64,000 nt of DNA from Nevskiaceae bacterium (GCA_018883185.1 VEQP01000013.1:1-64000); one strand, 5' to 3'; shown: positions 52,194 to 62,392, counted from the stretch's first letter. A program made the numbers and translations. Notes: a model not told the origin generated them from the letters alone.

Positions 52194-53404
52194 GCGCTCC
52201 CGTCGGTGGCGCAGTCGATCTACCGCTGAAGGGCATTCGCGTCCTCACCTTCGAAGCTTTCGGCGCGGGGCCTTTCGGTTCAATGTATTTGGCTGACCTC
52301 GGCGCCGAGGTCATCAAAATCGAAAATCGCGCCCAGGGCGGCGACGCCACGCGCGGCATGGGGCCGTACTTCCTGGGCGAGCACGACTCGCATTTCTTTC
52401 AGACCTTCAATTTCAACAAGCGCAGCGTCTGCCTCGATCTGAAAACCGCAGAAGGCCAGCAGGCCTTCAAACGCCTCGTGGCCCGCTCGGACGCGGTACT
52501 CAACAATTTGCGGGGCGACCAGCCCGACAAGCTGGGCTTGACCTATCAGGCGCTCCGCGAAAGCAACCCGCGCATCGTCTGTGCGCACCTGTCCGCCTAT
52601 GGGCGTGACAACGAGCGTCGCGCCTGGCCAGGCTACGATTATTTGATGCAGGCCGAAGCGGGCTATTTGCATGTGACGGGCGAGCCCGGTTCGCCACCCG
52701 CACGCATGGGGCTGTCGATTATCGACTTCATGACCGGCATCACCACCGCGCTGGCACTGGTGTCTTCGCTTCTTGGCGCTGCACGATCAGGCATCGGCCG
52801 AGATGTCGATGTGAGCCTGTTCGACGTCGCCCTGCACCAGTTGTCGTATCCGGGCAGTTGGTACCTGAACGACAAACTTGTGACGGGCCGCTCGCCCCGC
52901 AGCGCACACCCGACCGCCACGCCAGTTCAGCTGTTCCGCACCGCCGATGGCTGGATATTCGTGATGTGCATGACTGAAAAGTTCTGGCAGGAGCTCATGC
53001 GTGTTCTCGGACAACCGCCGCTCGCCAGTGACCCGCGTTTCACAACGATGCCACTGCGTCGTGAACACCGCGAGGCGTTGACGCCACTGCTCGATGATAT
53101 TTTCAGCACTAACACCACCGCGCACTGGTTGCAGCGCCTGCAGGGTGTATTGCCCGCAGCGCCGGTGAACGATCTGGCGCAGGCACTCGATAACCCCTTC
53201 CCGCTGGCCACCGGGATGATCAGGAATACGCCGCACCCGTTGCGTCCCGACTTTCGCGGCCTCGCCAACCCGATCAAGCTCGATGGGCAACGATTGCCGT
53301 CGCGCAGCGGCCCCGCGCTCGGCGCCGATACCGACGCCGTGCTTACGGAATTGGGCTATGGCGACAGCGAGATTGCAAAGCTGCGAGCACGAGGGATCAT
53401 ATGA
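52190..53404 (+). CDS. CaiB/BaiF CoA-transferase
   Basis: A 404-residue class III CoA-transferase: LKGIRVLTFEAFGAGPFGSMYLADLGAE-type N-terminus, KRSVCLDL, catalytic Asp region PGYDYLMQAEAG (about 150). GTG 52190 overlaps the dehydrogenase stop; end overlaps the next transferase (ATGA). Two adjacent CaiB genes could form a heteromer or act on two acids (inference). Confidence 0.91.
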   Translation: MSAPVGGAVDLPLKGIRVLTFEAFGAGPFGSMYLADLGAEVIKIENRAQGGDATRGMGPYFLGEHDSHFFQTFNFNKRSVCLDLKTAEGQQAFKRLVARSDAVLNNLRGDQPDKLGLTYQALRESNPRIVCAHLSAYGRDNERRAWPGYDYLMQAEAGYLHVTGEPGSPPARMGLSIIDFMTGITTALALVSSLLGAARSGIGRDVDVSLFDVALHQLSYPGSWYLNDKLVTGRSPRSAHPTATPVQLFRTADGWIFVMCMTEKFWQELMRVLGQPPLASDPRFTTMPLRREHREALTPLLDDIFSTNTTAHWLQRLQGVLPAAPVNDLAQALDNPFPLATGMIRNTPHPLRPDFRGLANPIKLDGQRLPSRSGPALGADTDAVLTELGYGDSEIAKLRARGII

Positions 53405-54528
53405 AACTCGAGGGCTTGCGCGTCATCGACCTGTCACAGTTCCTCCCGGGGCCACAACTCACCCTGATGATGGCGGACCATGGTGCGGAGGTGATCAAGA
53501 TCGAGCCTCCCGGCGAGGGCGAACCCGGACGTCACATCGGCGTGCGCGATGGTGAGCACACGGTGTTCTTCCGCAATACTCAACGCGGCAAAAAGAGTGT
53601 TTGCCTCAACCTCAAAGATAGAGAGCAGCGCGAGGCGCTGCTGCGTCTTTGCGACACGGCCGACGTGTTCGTCGAAGCATTTCGCCCAGGGGTGGTGAAG
53701 CGACTGGGGGTCGACTACGACACCCTCGCCGCGCGCAATCCGCGGCTTGTCTATTGCTCGATCTCCGCCTTTGGACAGACCGGCCCGTACCGGGATCTGC
53801 CAGCGCACGATCTTGCCATCGAGTCGCTCGCGGGCGTGGTCAGTTTGAATCTCGGTAACGACGGCGAACCAGTGATGCCGCACGTGCCCGCCGCCGATAT
53901 GGCAGCCTCGATGCTTGCGCTAAGCGGCGTACTGATGGCCCTGTATCGACGCGAGAAAACCGGGCTCGGCGACTACCTCGACATCGCCATGTTCGACTCC
54001 ATCCTCGCCTGGACACCGAACATCACTGGGCAGGTGTTCGCTCACAAACGCCCGCCCGTCGTCAAACAAGAACGAAGTCTCGGCGGCTCCGCGTTTTACA
54101 ACATCTACCGCACGGCCGATGGCAAGCACGTAGTGCTGGGCGCCCAGGAAATCAAGTTCGTTCGCAACCTGCTGCAGGCGCTCGACCGACTGGAATTCGT
54201 CGAACTCTGCGAACGGGGCCCCGGACCACATCAGGCCCCCTTGATTGCGTTTCTGCGCGAGACCTTTGCTTTGCGCACCCGGGCTGAATGGATCGAGTGG
54301 TTTGCCGGCAAGGATATCGGCTTTGCCCCGGTGCACGACCTGCGTGAGGCCTTCGATGATCCGCATGCTGCGGCGCGTGGCATGCGCCTGCTCGATGCGC
54401 AGGGTCAGGAGCACATCGGCGTTCCGATCCAGTTCGCCCGAGAGCCGGGGCGCGCAACGCTGACTCTGCCCGCTCTCGGCGAGCATAATGCAGACTATAT
54501 CGGCAGCCCGAGCATCAGGGGTAACTAG
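53401..54528 (+). CDS. CaiB/BaiF CoA-transferase
   Basis: A 375-residue class III CoA-transferase: GLRVIDLSQFLPGPQLTLMMADHGAEVIKIEPP N-terminus is typical, KKSVCLNLKD, and catalytic Asp in LPAHDLAIESLAG (about 140). Last gene of the overlapping MaoC operon; 57 bp separate it from the next dehydrogenase, so transcription may continue. Confidence 0.92.
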   Translation: MKLEGLRVIDLSQFLPGPQLTLMMADHGAEVIKIEPPGEGEPGRHIGVRDGEHTVFFRNTQRGKKSVCLNLKDREQREALLRLCDTADVFVEAFRPGVVKRLGVDYDTLAARNPRLVYCSISAFGQTGPYRDLPAHDLAIESLAGVVSLNLGNDGEPVMPHVPAADMAASMLALSGVLMALYRREKTGLGDYLDIAMFDSILAWTPNITGQVFAHKRPPVVKQERSLGGSAFYNIYRTADGKHVVLGAQEIKFVRNLLQALDRLEFVELCERGPGPHQAPLIAFLRETFALRTRAEWIEWFAGKDIGFAPVHDLREAFDDPHAAARGMRLLDAQGQEHIGVPIQFAREPGRATLTLPALGEHNADYIGSPSIRGN

Positions 54529-54585
54529 CCCGCCAAGCGTGCGCTGCACCCGTTCGGCGGCACGCTGCACCTCGAGGAGCACAGC

Positions 54586-55818
54586 ATGGAGTTTCAATAC
54601 AGCGATACCACCCGCGCCTTGCTCGATCGCTTGCTGCGGTTCATGGATCAGCACATCTATCCGAATGAGCGCGCGTTCCTGCAGGAGATCGCGACGAATC
54701 GCGCTCGTGGTAACCCGTGGGTGCCACTGAACCTGATTGAAGAGTTGAAACGCGAGGCGCGTGCGCTCGGTTTGTGGAATCTGTTCTTGCCGCGTAGCGC
54801 ACGCGCGCCACAGGGCCTGTCGAATCTCGATTACGCGCCGCTCTGCGAAGTGATGGGTCGCTCGGTGTTCGCACCAGAGGTGTTCAACTGTTCCGCACCC
54901 GACACCGGCAACATGGAAGTGCTCGAACGCTACGCCAGTCCCGCACTGCAGGAACGCTGGTTGGAACCGCTGCTGCGCGGGGAAATCCGCTCGGCGTTCC
55001 TCATGACCGAGCCAGATGTGGCCTCCTCCGATGCCACCAACATTGCCTGCCGCATCGAGCGCGACGGTGACCAGTACGTCATTAACGGCCGAAAGTGGTG
55101 GAGCTCAGGCGCCGGTGACCCGCGCTGCGCGGTGTATATCGTGATGGGCCGCAGCAACCCGGACAACCCCCGGCATGCGCAGCAATCGATGATCGTCGTG
55201 CCTGCGGCCACCCCCGGAATACGCGTGGAGCGGCCGCTGCCCGTTTTTGGCTATGACGATGCACCGCATGGCCACATGGAAGTCAGCCTGAGCGAAGTGC
55301 GCGTGCCGGCTGACCACTTGCTGCTCGGTGAAGGTCGCGGCTTTGAAATTGCCCAAGGCCGTCTCGGACCCGGCCGCATCCACCACTGCATGCGCTCGAT
55401 CGGCATCGCCGAGCGCGCACTCGAAATGATGTGTGCGCGACTTGCCTCTCGTGTAGCGTTTGGCAAGCCGCTCGCCACCCAAGGCGTGTGGCGCGAACGA
55501 ATCGCCGAGTCACGCCTGCTGATCGAACAGGCACGGCTACTGACGCTGAAGACCGCGTGGATGATGGACACCGCAGGCAACAAGGTCGCACGCAACGAGA
55601 TCGCGATGATCAAGGTCGTGGCACCGCAGGTGTCCACTCGAATTCTGGATTGGGCCATCCAGGCACATGGTGGCGGCGGCGTGAGCGACGACTTCCCGCT
55701 CGCGTATGCGTATGCGGCGCAGCGAACGCTGCGTCTCGCCGACGGTCCGGACGAGGTGCACCGCGATGCAATTGCCAAGCACGAACTGTCGCGACACCTC
55801 CCTCCGCGGGCGAGCTGA
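54586..55818 (+). CDS. Acyl-CoA dehydrogenase, ACAD10/11-like
   Basis: A 410-residue member with [16 protein letters not shown] (flavin loop), [28 protein letters not shown], and [14 protein letters not shown] near the C-terminus. The LADGPDEVH form is typical of the long-chain/ACAD10-11-like branch, in which substrates are often branched or hydroxylated acyl-CoAs. GAGGAG 9 bases before ATG 54586. Substrate unknown. Confidence 0.9.
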   Translation: MEFQYSDTTRALLDRLLRFMDQHIYPNERAFLQEIATNRARGNPWVPLNLIEELKREARALGLWNLFLPRSARAPQGLSNLDYAPLCEVMGRSVFAPEVFNCSAPDTGNMEVLERYASPALQERWLEPLLRGEIRSAFLMTEPDVASSDATNIACRIERDGDQYVINGRKWWSSGAGDPRCAVYIVMGRSNPDNPRHAQQSMIVVPAATPGIRVERPLPVFGYDDAPHGHMEVSLSEVRVPADHLLLGEGRGFEIAQGRLGPGRIHHCMRSIGIAERALEMMCARLASRVAFGKPLATQGVWRERIAESRLLIEQARLLTLKTAWMMDTAGNKVARNEIAMIKVVAPQVSTRILDWAIQAHGGGGVSDDFPLAYAYAAQRTLRLADGPDEVHRDAIAKHELSRHLPPRAS

Positions 55819-55837
55819 CGCTCCTTTGAGCCAGTCC

Positions 55838-57643
55838 ATGCGCGACATGATCAGGATCGGCACGAGCAGGCTGGGCGCCGCCGCGCTACTGGCCTTCACG
55901 TTCGGCAGCACGGCACTGACGGCCGACCTGAGCCGCGCCGATAGCGATCTCGCCATGCCGTCGGCTACGCGAGCGCCGAACATCGTGCTGATCGTCGCCG
56001 ATGACTGGGGCTATACCGACGTCGGTGCATTCGGTGGGGAAATCGTCACGCCCACACTCGATGCGCTCGCAGCCACCGGCACTCGATTCGCCAATTTCCA
56101 TGTCTCCGCCGAGTGCTCACCCACCCGGGCGATGCTGCTCACGGGGCTCAACAGCCATTTGACGGGCGTCGGCGCGATGCGCGAAACCGTACCCTCCAGT
56201 CATCTCGGCAAACCCGGCTATCTGACCGTGCTGAAGCCCGAGGTCGTCACTGTGAGTTCACGGCTGCAGCGCGCGGGCTATCGAACCTATGCCGTGGGCA
56301 AGTGGCATGTCGGCAAAGCGCCGCACAACTTACCGCCGGCTCGCGGTTTCGACCGCTCGCTGGTGCAGGCGGACAGCGGCTCGGACAACTGGGAAACATC
56401 CCAACGCTATCTGGCCCTGACCGACAAAGTCTATTGGTTCGAGGACGGTCGCGAAGCGCGTATGCCAGCCGAGTTCTATTCTTCGCAGTTTTATGTCGAC
56501 AAGGCGATCGATTACCTGCGACAGGACCGGCGGAAAGAACAGCCGTTTTTCCTCTACCTCGCATTTCAGGCGAACCACATACCGCTTCAAGCACCGCGCG
56601 AATTCATTGAGCGCTATCGAGGTCGTTACGATGCCGGCTGGACGGCACTGCGCGAAGCGCGCCATCGACGCGCCATCGAACTCGGCCTGATTCCTGCCGA
56701 GGCCGCACTCGCCGCATGGCCCAACCTCGAGGACTGGGCGACGCTCGATGAAGATCGACGCGCCTACGATGCCAGGCGCATGGAAGTTTACGCGGGCATG
56801 GCGACGGCCATGGACCACCATCTCGGTCGCCTCATCGCTCACCTGAAACAGACTGGCGAGTATTCCGACACCGTGTTCGTGTTCCTCTCGGACAACGGCG
56901 CTGAAGCCTCGGACCCCTATGAATTCGCCCTCGGCCGTTTGTGGTTGATGACCGAGTACACGAACGATCGCGAGCGACTCGGCGCCAAGGGGGCCTACAC
57001 CAGCATCGGCCCGAATTGGGCGAGCGCCGCGGCCGCGCCGCTCGCCACCCACAAGTTCTATGCCGGCGAGGGCGGGCTGCGGGTGCCGCTGATCATCAGC
57101 AACGTTCGCGGTGAGAGCGCAGGCGCCGTAAATCGCAACTTCGTGCACGTCACCGACATCACACCGACGCTGCTTGATCTGGCGGGTGTCGCCGCCGCCG
57201 AGCCGCTGACCGGTCACAGCCTGCTGCCCGTGCTACAGGGTCGGACGGAGCGCCATCGACCGCCCAACGAGGCGCTGGGCTACGAACTGGCCGGCAACGC
57301 CGCGCTGTTCAAAGGTGATCTAAAACTCGTACGTAATATGCCGCCTTTGGGTGATGGCCGCTGGCACCTGCATGACATCGCACGTGATCCGGGCGAAACC
57401 GTGGATCTGCGCAGCTCGCGACCCACGGAGTTCGCAGCGATGATGCAAGACTACGCACGATTCGAGCGCGATAACGGCGTGTTGCCCATGCCAGCCGATT
57501 ACGACCCAAGGCAGCAGGTGATGCGCAACGCCCTGCGTAACGTGATTCTCCCAGCCGCCCTACCCCCGCTGCTCGTTGCCCTGCTGCTGCTCGGCGGCTG
57601 GTTCGGGTTCCGTCGCTGGCGACAACGAATGAGGCGGGCTTGA
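55838..57643 (+). CDS. Sulfatase (formylglycine type) with C-terminal membrane anchor
   Basis: A 601-residue type I sulfatase: signal peptide (about 1-29), metal Asp pair in LIVADDWGYTD (about 51-61), CSPTR formylglycine motif at 93-97, GKWHVGK and FVFLSDNGAEASDP later. The extra C-terminal helix (about 570-590) with a basic tail would tether it, active site in the periplasm. Needs an anaerobic or aerobic formylglycine maturase, not seen here. Lies among acyl-CoA dehydrogenase genes, suggesting desulfation of the compound being degraded (inference). Confidence 0.9.
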   Translation: MRDMIRIGTSRLGAAALLAFTFGSTALTADLSRADSDLAMPSATRAPNIVLIVADDWGYTDVGAFGGEIVTPTLDALAATGTRFANFHVSAECSPTRAMLLTGLNSHLTGVGAMRETVPSSHLGKPGYLTVLKPEVVTVSSRLQRAGYRTYAVGKWHVGKAPHNLPPARGFDRSLVQADSGSDNWETSQRYLALTDKVYWFEDGREARMPAEFYSSQFYVDKAIDYLRQDRRKEQPFFLYLAFQANHIPLQAPREFIERYRGRYDAGWTALREARHRRAIELGLIPAEAALAAWPNLEDWATLDEDRRAYDARRMEVYAGMATAMDHHLGRLIAHLKQTGEYSDTVFVFLSDNGAEASDPYEFALGRLWLMTEYTNDRERLGAKGAYTSIGPNWASAAAAPLATHKFYAGEGGLRVPLIISNVRGESAGAVNRNFVHVTDITPTLLDLAGVAAAEPLTGHSLLPVLQGRTERHRPPNEALGYELAGNAALFKGDLKLVRNMPPLGDGRWHLHDIARDPGETVDLRSSRPTEFAAMMQDYARFERDNGVLPMPADYDPRQQVMRNALRNVILPAALPPLLVALLLLGGWFGFRRWRQRMRRA

Positions 57644-57680
57644 TCTTGTTCATGTCCACCGGGCCTCGCATACTTCCGCC

Positions 57681-58874
57681 ATGAATGAGATCGAAGAATT
57701 CCGTCACGCGACTCGCCAGTGGCTCGAGACCCACTGCCCTGCCTCGATGCGCACACCCATGTCGGAACGCGAAGTGGTCTGGGGCGGTCGAAAGGCGAGT
57801 TTTCATTCAGCCGATGCCGAACAATGGCTGCGAGTTATGGCTGAACGCGGCTGGACGGCGCCGAGTTGGCCCCGGCAGTACGGCGGCGGTGGACTCGACG
57901 CCGCGCAGCACGCCGTGTTGCAGGAAGAGTTGCGCCGCATCAAGGCGCGACCTCCACTCTACTCGTTCGGTTTGTGGATGTTCGGTCCGGTGCTGCTGGA
58001 GTTCGGCAACGAGGAACAAAAACAGCGCTTTCTGCCGCCCATCGTGCGCGGAGAAATCCGCTGGTGCCAGGGCTATTCCGAGCCGGGCGCGGGATCGGAT
58101 CTGGCCTCTCTCGCCACGCGCTGTGAAGACCAGGGCGATCACTTCCTGATCAATGGACAAAAGATCTGGACAAGTTACGCCAACCTCGCCGACTGGATGT
58201 TCTGCCTCGTGCGCACCGACACCCGGACGAAGCACGGGGGCATCTCTTTCGTCGTCTTCGACATGCGCACGTCGGGAGTCGAGACACGGCCGATTCAGCT
58301 CATCTCCGGCGAGTCGCCGTTCTGCGAAACTTTCCTCACGGACGTTCGCGTCCCCAAGGACCAACTGATCGGACCGCTCAACGGCGGTTGGGAGATTGCC
58401 AAGCGCTTGCTGATGCACGAGCGCACCAACATCTCCGCCGAAGCCTTTGGTAACGCAGCGGGTCTCGACCTTGTCGAAGCCGCGCGACAATTCGTCGGTC
58501 TGCGCGATGGAGTACTGATCGATACCGACCTTCGTGCGCGCATCGCACGCCATCGTATGCGTGATGAAGCCTTTCGTCTGGCGGTGCAACAGGCGCGAGC
58601 TGACGGCGCCCGCAGCGGCGCCGCCGCAGCGACGGCGCTAGCCTCGATATTCAAAGTGGCGGCCGCCTCGCTTAACCAGCAACGCTGCGAATTGCTGATG
58701 GAGTGTCTCGGTCACGAGGGGCTCGGCTGGGAGGGCGACGGCTTTTTGACCGATGGCTTGCGAGCAACGCGGCATTGGCTGCGATCCAAGGGCAACTCCA
58801 TCGAGGGTGGCACCACCGAAATCAACCTCAACGTCATCGCCAAGCGGGCCTTGGGCCTGCCCGATCCAAGCTGA
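57681..58874 (+). CDS. Acyl-CoA dehydrogenase (paired, subunit 1)
   Basis: A 397-residue enzyme: QGYSEPGAGSDLASL (about 131), NGQKIWTSYAN, HERTNISAEAFG and the C-terminal SIEGGTTEINLNVIAKRALG with the glutamate in place. The next ACAD starts 15 bp on. FadE-type with sterol/branched-chain relatives; the exact substrate is unknown. Confidence 0.91.
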   Translation: MNEIEEFRHATRQWLETHCPASMRTPMSEREVVWGGRKASFHSADAEQWLRVMAERGWTAPSWPRQYGGGGLDAAQHAVLQEELRRIKARPPLYSFGLWMFGPVLLEFGNEEQKQRFLPPIVRGEIRWCQGYSEPGAGSDLASLATRCEDQGDHFLINGQKIWTSYANLADWMFCLVRTDTRTKHGGISFVVFDMRTSGVETRPIQLISGESPFCETFLTDVRVPKDQLIGPLNGGWEIAKRLLMHERTNISAEAFGNAAGLDLVEAARQFVGLRDGVLIDTDLRARIARHRMRDEAFRLAVQQARADGARSGAAAATALASIFKVAAASLNQQRCELLMECLGHEGLGWEGDGFLTDGLRATRHWLRSKGNSIEGGTTEINLNVIAKRALGLPDPS

Positions 58875-58889
58875 GCCGCGCAGCCAAAC

Positions 58890-60014
58890 ATGTCAATGAA
58901 TTCTGACCAGCAAATGCTCGAGGACAGCGCCCGGCAGTTTTTCGCCGAGCGCTCGCCAACCGCAGCCGTGCGCAGCAATCGCGCAGCGGGACGATCATTC
59001 GACCCCGACATTTGGCATGAGATCGCAGAGCTCGGCTTTGCTGGCGCGCTGATCCCCGAAACCTATGGTGGCTCCGGTATCGGTTATCGCGGTCTTGGGG
59101 TCGTGCTCGACGCCGCGGGTCGCTCGCTCGCCGCATCGCCGCTGCTGCAGAGCGCCTTCATTGGGGCTGCGGCGATCCTCCGCCACGGCAGCCCCGAGCA
59201 ACAGGCGAGCATCCTGCCGCGCATCGCCTCGGGCGAACTCACGCTGGCCTTGGCGGTGGATGAGCACGCACACCATCGTCCCGAGGACACCCGCACCCGA
59301 GCCCGCCGCGTGGGAGATCAATGGATACTTGATGGTCGCAAGCGACTCGTTGCCGATGGGGACAGCGCCGCACTGCTGCTAACCCTGGCACGCGTCGAAG
59401 CCAAAGGCAGCGAGTCGGATCGCCTGCAATGGTTTCTGGTCCCTGCCGCCACCGCCGGGGTGACGCGCCAAAGACGGCACATGGTTGATGGCGAGGGTTT
59501 CGCTGACATCGAGTTTGCCGCCGTGGAACTTGGTCAGCACACCGCCTTGGGCGGTGCTTGGCAGGACGTCCTCGATATCGCCTGCATCGGCGTGGCGAGC
59601 ACCATGCAGGGGGCGGCCGAGGCGGCTCTCGCCCTTACGCTCGATCATTTGAAGACTCGCAGCCAATTCGGGCAGTTGATCGGCAGTTTCCAGGCGCTGC
59701 AGCATCGCGTCGCCCGTCTCTACGTCGACCTACAACTCTCACGCGCCGCCGTGACCGCAGCGCTCGATGCGCTTGATGCCCACGGCGAAGCCAACGCAGA
59801 CGGCCGATTGCAAAGACTCGCCTCGCTCTGCAAAGCGCTCTGTGGCGAGACCTTGCACGACATCTCGAACGATACGGTGCAGCTGCACGGTGGGATCGGC
59901 ATGACCGACGTGCACGACAGCGGACTGTTTCTCAAACGCGCACGCGTTCTCGAGACTCTTTATGGTTCTAGCAGCCACCATCGCGACCGATACGCGCATC
60001 TCCTCGGGCTCTAG
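58890..60014 (+). CDS. Acyl-CoA dehydrogenase (paired, subunit 2)
   Basis: A 374-residue, more divergent ACAD: LIPETYGGSGIGYRGL (about 55), SQFGQLIGSFQALQHRVA (about 258), and C-terminal FLKRARVLETLYGSSSHHRDRY. The usual flavin TEP motif is degenerate (LALAVDEHAHH). This looks like a second, partly altered subunit. 15 bp after the first; adjacency of a normal and a degenerate ACAD resembles heteromeric FadE pairs of sterol degraders. Confidence 0.87.
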   Translation: MSMNSDQQMLEDSARQFFAERSPTAAVRSNRAAGRSFDPDIWHEIAELGFAGALIPETYGGSGIGYRGLGVVLDAAGRSLAASPLLQSAFIGAAAILRHGSPEQQASILPRIASGELTLALAVDEHAHHRPEDTRTRARRVGDQWILDGRKRLVADGDSAALLLTLARVEAKGSESDRLQWFLVPAATAGVTRQRRHMVDGEGFADIEFAAVELGQHTALGGAWQDVLDIACIGVASTMQGAAEAALALTLDHLKTRSQFGQLIGSFQALQHRVARLYVDLQLSRAAVTAALDALDAHGEANADGRLQRLASLCKALCGETLHDISNDTVQLHGGIGMTDVHDSGLFLKRARVLETLYGSSSHHRDRYAHLLGL

Positions 60015-60015
60015 C

Positions 60016-62352
60016 ATGCTGCGCGCTCTGGCCTTCGGCTGCTGCCTGATCGCAGGCGTCGGGCTTGCGCCGCTCGCAGCGCAGGAGACCGAGCTTGAGG
60101 AAGTCGTGATCAGCGGGCAACGACAGCCCGGCGCGGTGATCGGCGACATCGCGCCTGACGTACAGTTTTCGGCCCAAGAAATCCGCGCGCTAGGCGTCAG
60201 TAACGTCAGCGAACTGTTACAGGCGCTCGGCCCCGTGCTCGGCAGCTCGCAGGGGCGTGGTGGGGAGCGCCCGGTGGTACTGCTCAATGGCGCCCGCATC
60301 AGCGGCTTCAATGAAATCCGCGACCTACCCTCCGAGGCCATCCTGCGCACTGACATCCTGCCTGAGGAAGTGGCGCTGAAATACGGCTACCGCGCCACAC
60401 AACGGGTGGTGAACATCGTATTGCGACCCCGCTTTCGCTCGATCACGGCCGAGGCTGGCGCACAGCGCTCGAGCGCCGGTGGTCGTGACGGCGCCGATCT
60501 GGCGGGCGGTCTGCTGCGCGTACAACGCGACGACCGACTGCAACTCGACCTCAAACTGCAGCAGAACGACGAATTACTCGAGAGCGAGCGCAACGTGCAG
60601 CCAGCGACAACGGGTATTGTCGCTGCGGGAGCCGCGAGCGCGCGTACGCTGCTGCCCGCGGTCGATCAATGGAGCGCGAATGCGGTGTGGGCGAAGCCAC
60701 TCCGCGAGGGGCTTACGGTGACGCTCAATGCCACGCTCGATGCAGCAGAGCGCGACTCCTTGCTCGGACTGGCGCCGGAGCCATCGGCGCAGGTCATTCG
60801 GCGCACGGCGGAGACACAGGATCTGCACTTTGGCGGTCTGCTCAATGGCGCCGCGCAAGGCTGGCGCTGGTCGGCCATCATTAATGCTGACCGCCGCGAT
60901 GTGACCACCCTCACCCGTATCGAAAGCGGCAACATCTCGAGGCAACGCAGCGATGAACTGGCGGGCGAGCTGCTGGTGACTGGAACGGCGTTCACACTTC
61001 CGGCGGGCGATGCGCTGCTCAATGCTCGCGTGGGTCTCAATACGCAGAGTCTCACCGCACGCTCGAGCCGCGTAGGGATCGATCGCGTTTCTGAACTCCG
61101 CCGCGATCGGCAGGATCTGCGCGCGAGTCTCGATGTGCCCCTGACGCGTCGCGCCGATACGCCCCGACTTGGCAACCTCTCGCTCAACTTCAATGCGGCA
61201 CGCGAGTGGCTGTCGGATTTTGCCGCGCAGGAGACGCTGGGCGCGGGACTCAGCTGGGCACCCCTTGATCAGCTTCGATTTCTCGCCTCGCATACCCTCG
61301 AGGATGGTGCCCCGGAGACTCGCGAGCTCGCAGCGCCCGTGATCACCACTCCGGGCGTGCGCGTGTTCGATTACCTCCGCGGGGAAACCGTGCAGGTCGC
61401 CGTCATCGACGGCGGGAACCCGGCGCTGCGCGCGGATCGTCGTGCGGTGAGCAAACTCGCCGTCACACTGCGGCCGTTCGAAGAGCGCGATGTGACGCTG
61501 ACCTCCACCTACCTGCGCTCGACGCTGCAGGATGGCATCAGCAATCTGCCGCCGGCTACAGCCGAGGTTGCAGCCGCATTCCCCGATCGCTTCGTACGCG
61601 ATGCCAGCGGGCGCCTACTCGCCATTGATTCGCGCCCCGTCAACCTGCCAGAGCGTCACCGTGAAGACCTGCGCACCACGTTGAGTTTCAGCCTGCCCTG
61701 GGGCCCGCAGCCCGAGGCACCGTTTGGTAATCGTGGCCAGCGCCCCACAGGAGCCTCGCCTCCGATGCAGACAGGGCCGATTGATGAAGCGGCACGCCGA
61801 ACGCGGATGGAAGCGATGGGCGCGCGCATGATGGGTTTCGCGCGGCGCGGTAATCTGCAAATGACCGTGTCCCACACGCTGCGCCTGAGCGACACCGCAA
61901 GCCTGGCGCCTGGCCAACGCCCCCTCGATCTATTGGCGGGCGACGTGCTGAACGAATCCGGCGCCCTGCCAAGACAAGAGTGGGAGCTGCAGTTTGGTGG
62001 CGCTCGTAACGGCTTCGGCGGCCGTCTGATCGTGCAGTGGCGCGACGCAGCTCGCGCGCGCACGGCCGGCAGCGAGCTTCAATTCGCCGATTTCACCACC
62101 GTCAACCTTCGCCTGTTTGCCGATCTTGGCCTGCAACCCTTGGCGCGTGAGCACGCTTGGATGCGTGGTGTGCGGGTGGCGCTCGTGGTGAACAACGTGT
62201 TTGATGACAAGCAACAAGTTCAGGGTGCCGATGGCAGCACACCGGTCAATTTTCAGCCGGATCTGCTCGATCCACTCGGCCGCAACCTCAGGCTGACCGT
62301 GCGCAAGTTCTTTTTTCCTGCGAGTCGCACACCGGAGCGTGGGCTGCGATAA
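60016..62352 (+). CDS. TonB-dependent receptor-like outer-membrane protein
   Basis: A 778-residue protein: signal peptide (about 1-22, LAAQ), TonB-box-like EEVVISGQRQ, plug (about 45-150) with RGGERPVVLLNGARISGFNEIRD, then a barrel ending in RLTVRKFFFP... with a C-terminal extension. Plug is shorter and less regular than in the receptor at 43.1-45.7 kb. It starts one base after the ACAD stop, so it belongs to the catabolic unit; likely importer of the degraded compound (inference). Confidence 0.87.
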   Translation: MLRALAFGCCLIAGVGLAPLAAQETELEEVVISGQRQPGAVIGDIAPDVQFSAQEIRALGVSNVSELLQALGPVLGSSQGRGGERPVVLLNGARISGFNEIRDLPSEAILRTDILPEEVALKYGYRATQRVVNIVLRPRFRSITAEAGAQRSSAGGRDGADLAGGLLRVQRDDRLQLDLKLQQNDELLESERNVQPATTGIVAAGAASARTLLPAVDQWSANAVWAKPLREGLTVTLNATLDAAERDSLLGLAPEPSAQVIRRTAETQDLHFGGLLNGAAQGWRWSAIINADRRDVTTLTRIESGNISRQRSDELAGELLVTGTAFTLPAGDALLNARVGLNTQSLTARSSRVGIDRVSELRRDRQDLRASLDVPLTRRADTPRLGNLSLNFNAAREWLSDFAAQETLGAGLSWAPLDQLRFLASHTLEDGAPETRELAAPVITTPGVRVFDYLRGETVQVAVIDGGNPALRADRRAVSKLAVTLRPFEERDVTLTSTYLRSTLQDGISNLPPATAEVAAAFPDRFVRDASGRLLAIDSRPVNLPERHREDLRTTLSFSLPWGPQPEAPFGNRGQRPTGASPPMQTGPIDEAARRTRMEAMGARMMGFARRGNLQMTVSHTLRLSDTASLAPGQRPLDLLAGDVLNESGALPRQEWELQFGGARNGFGGRLIVQWRDAARARTAGSELQFADFTTVNLRLFADLGLQPLAREHAWMRGVRVALVVNNVFDDKQQVQGADGSTPVNFQPDLLDPLGRNLRLTVRKFFFPASRTPERGLR

Positions 62353-62392
62353 TGCCGGGCGTTTACCCGCCCCTATTGATCGCAGGTCCCGC

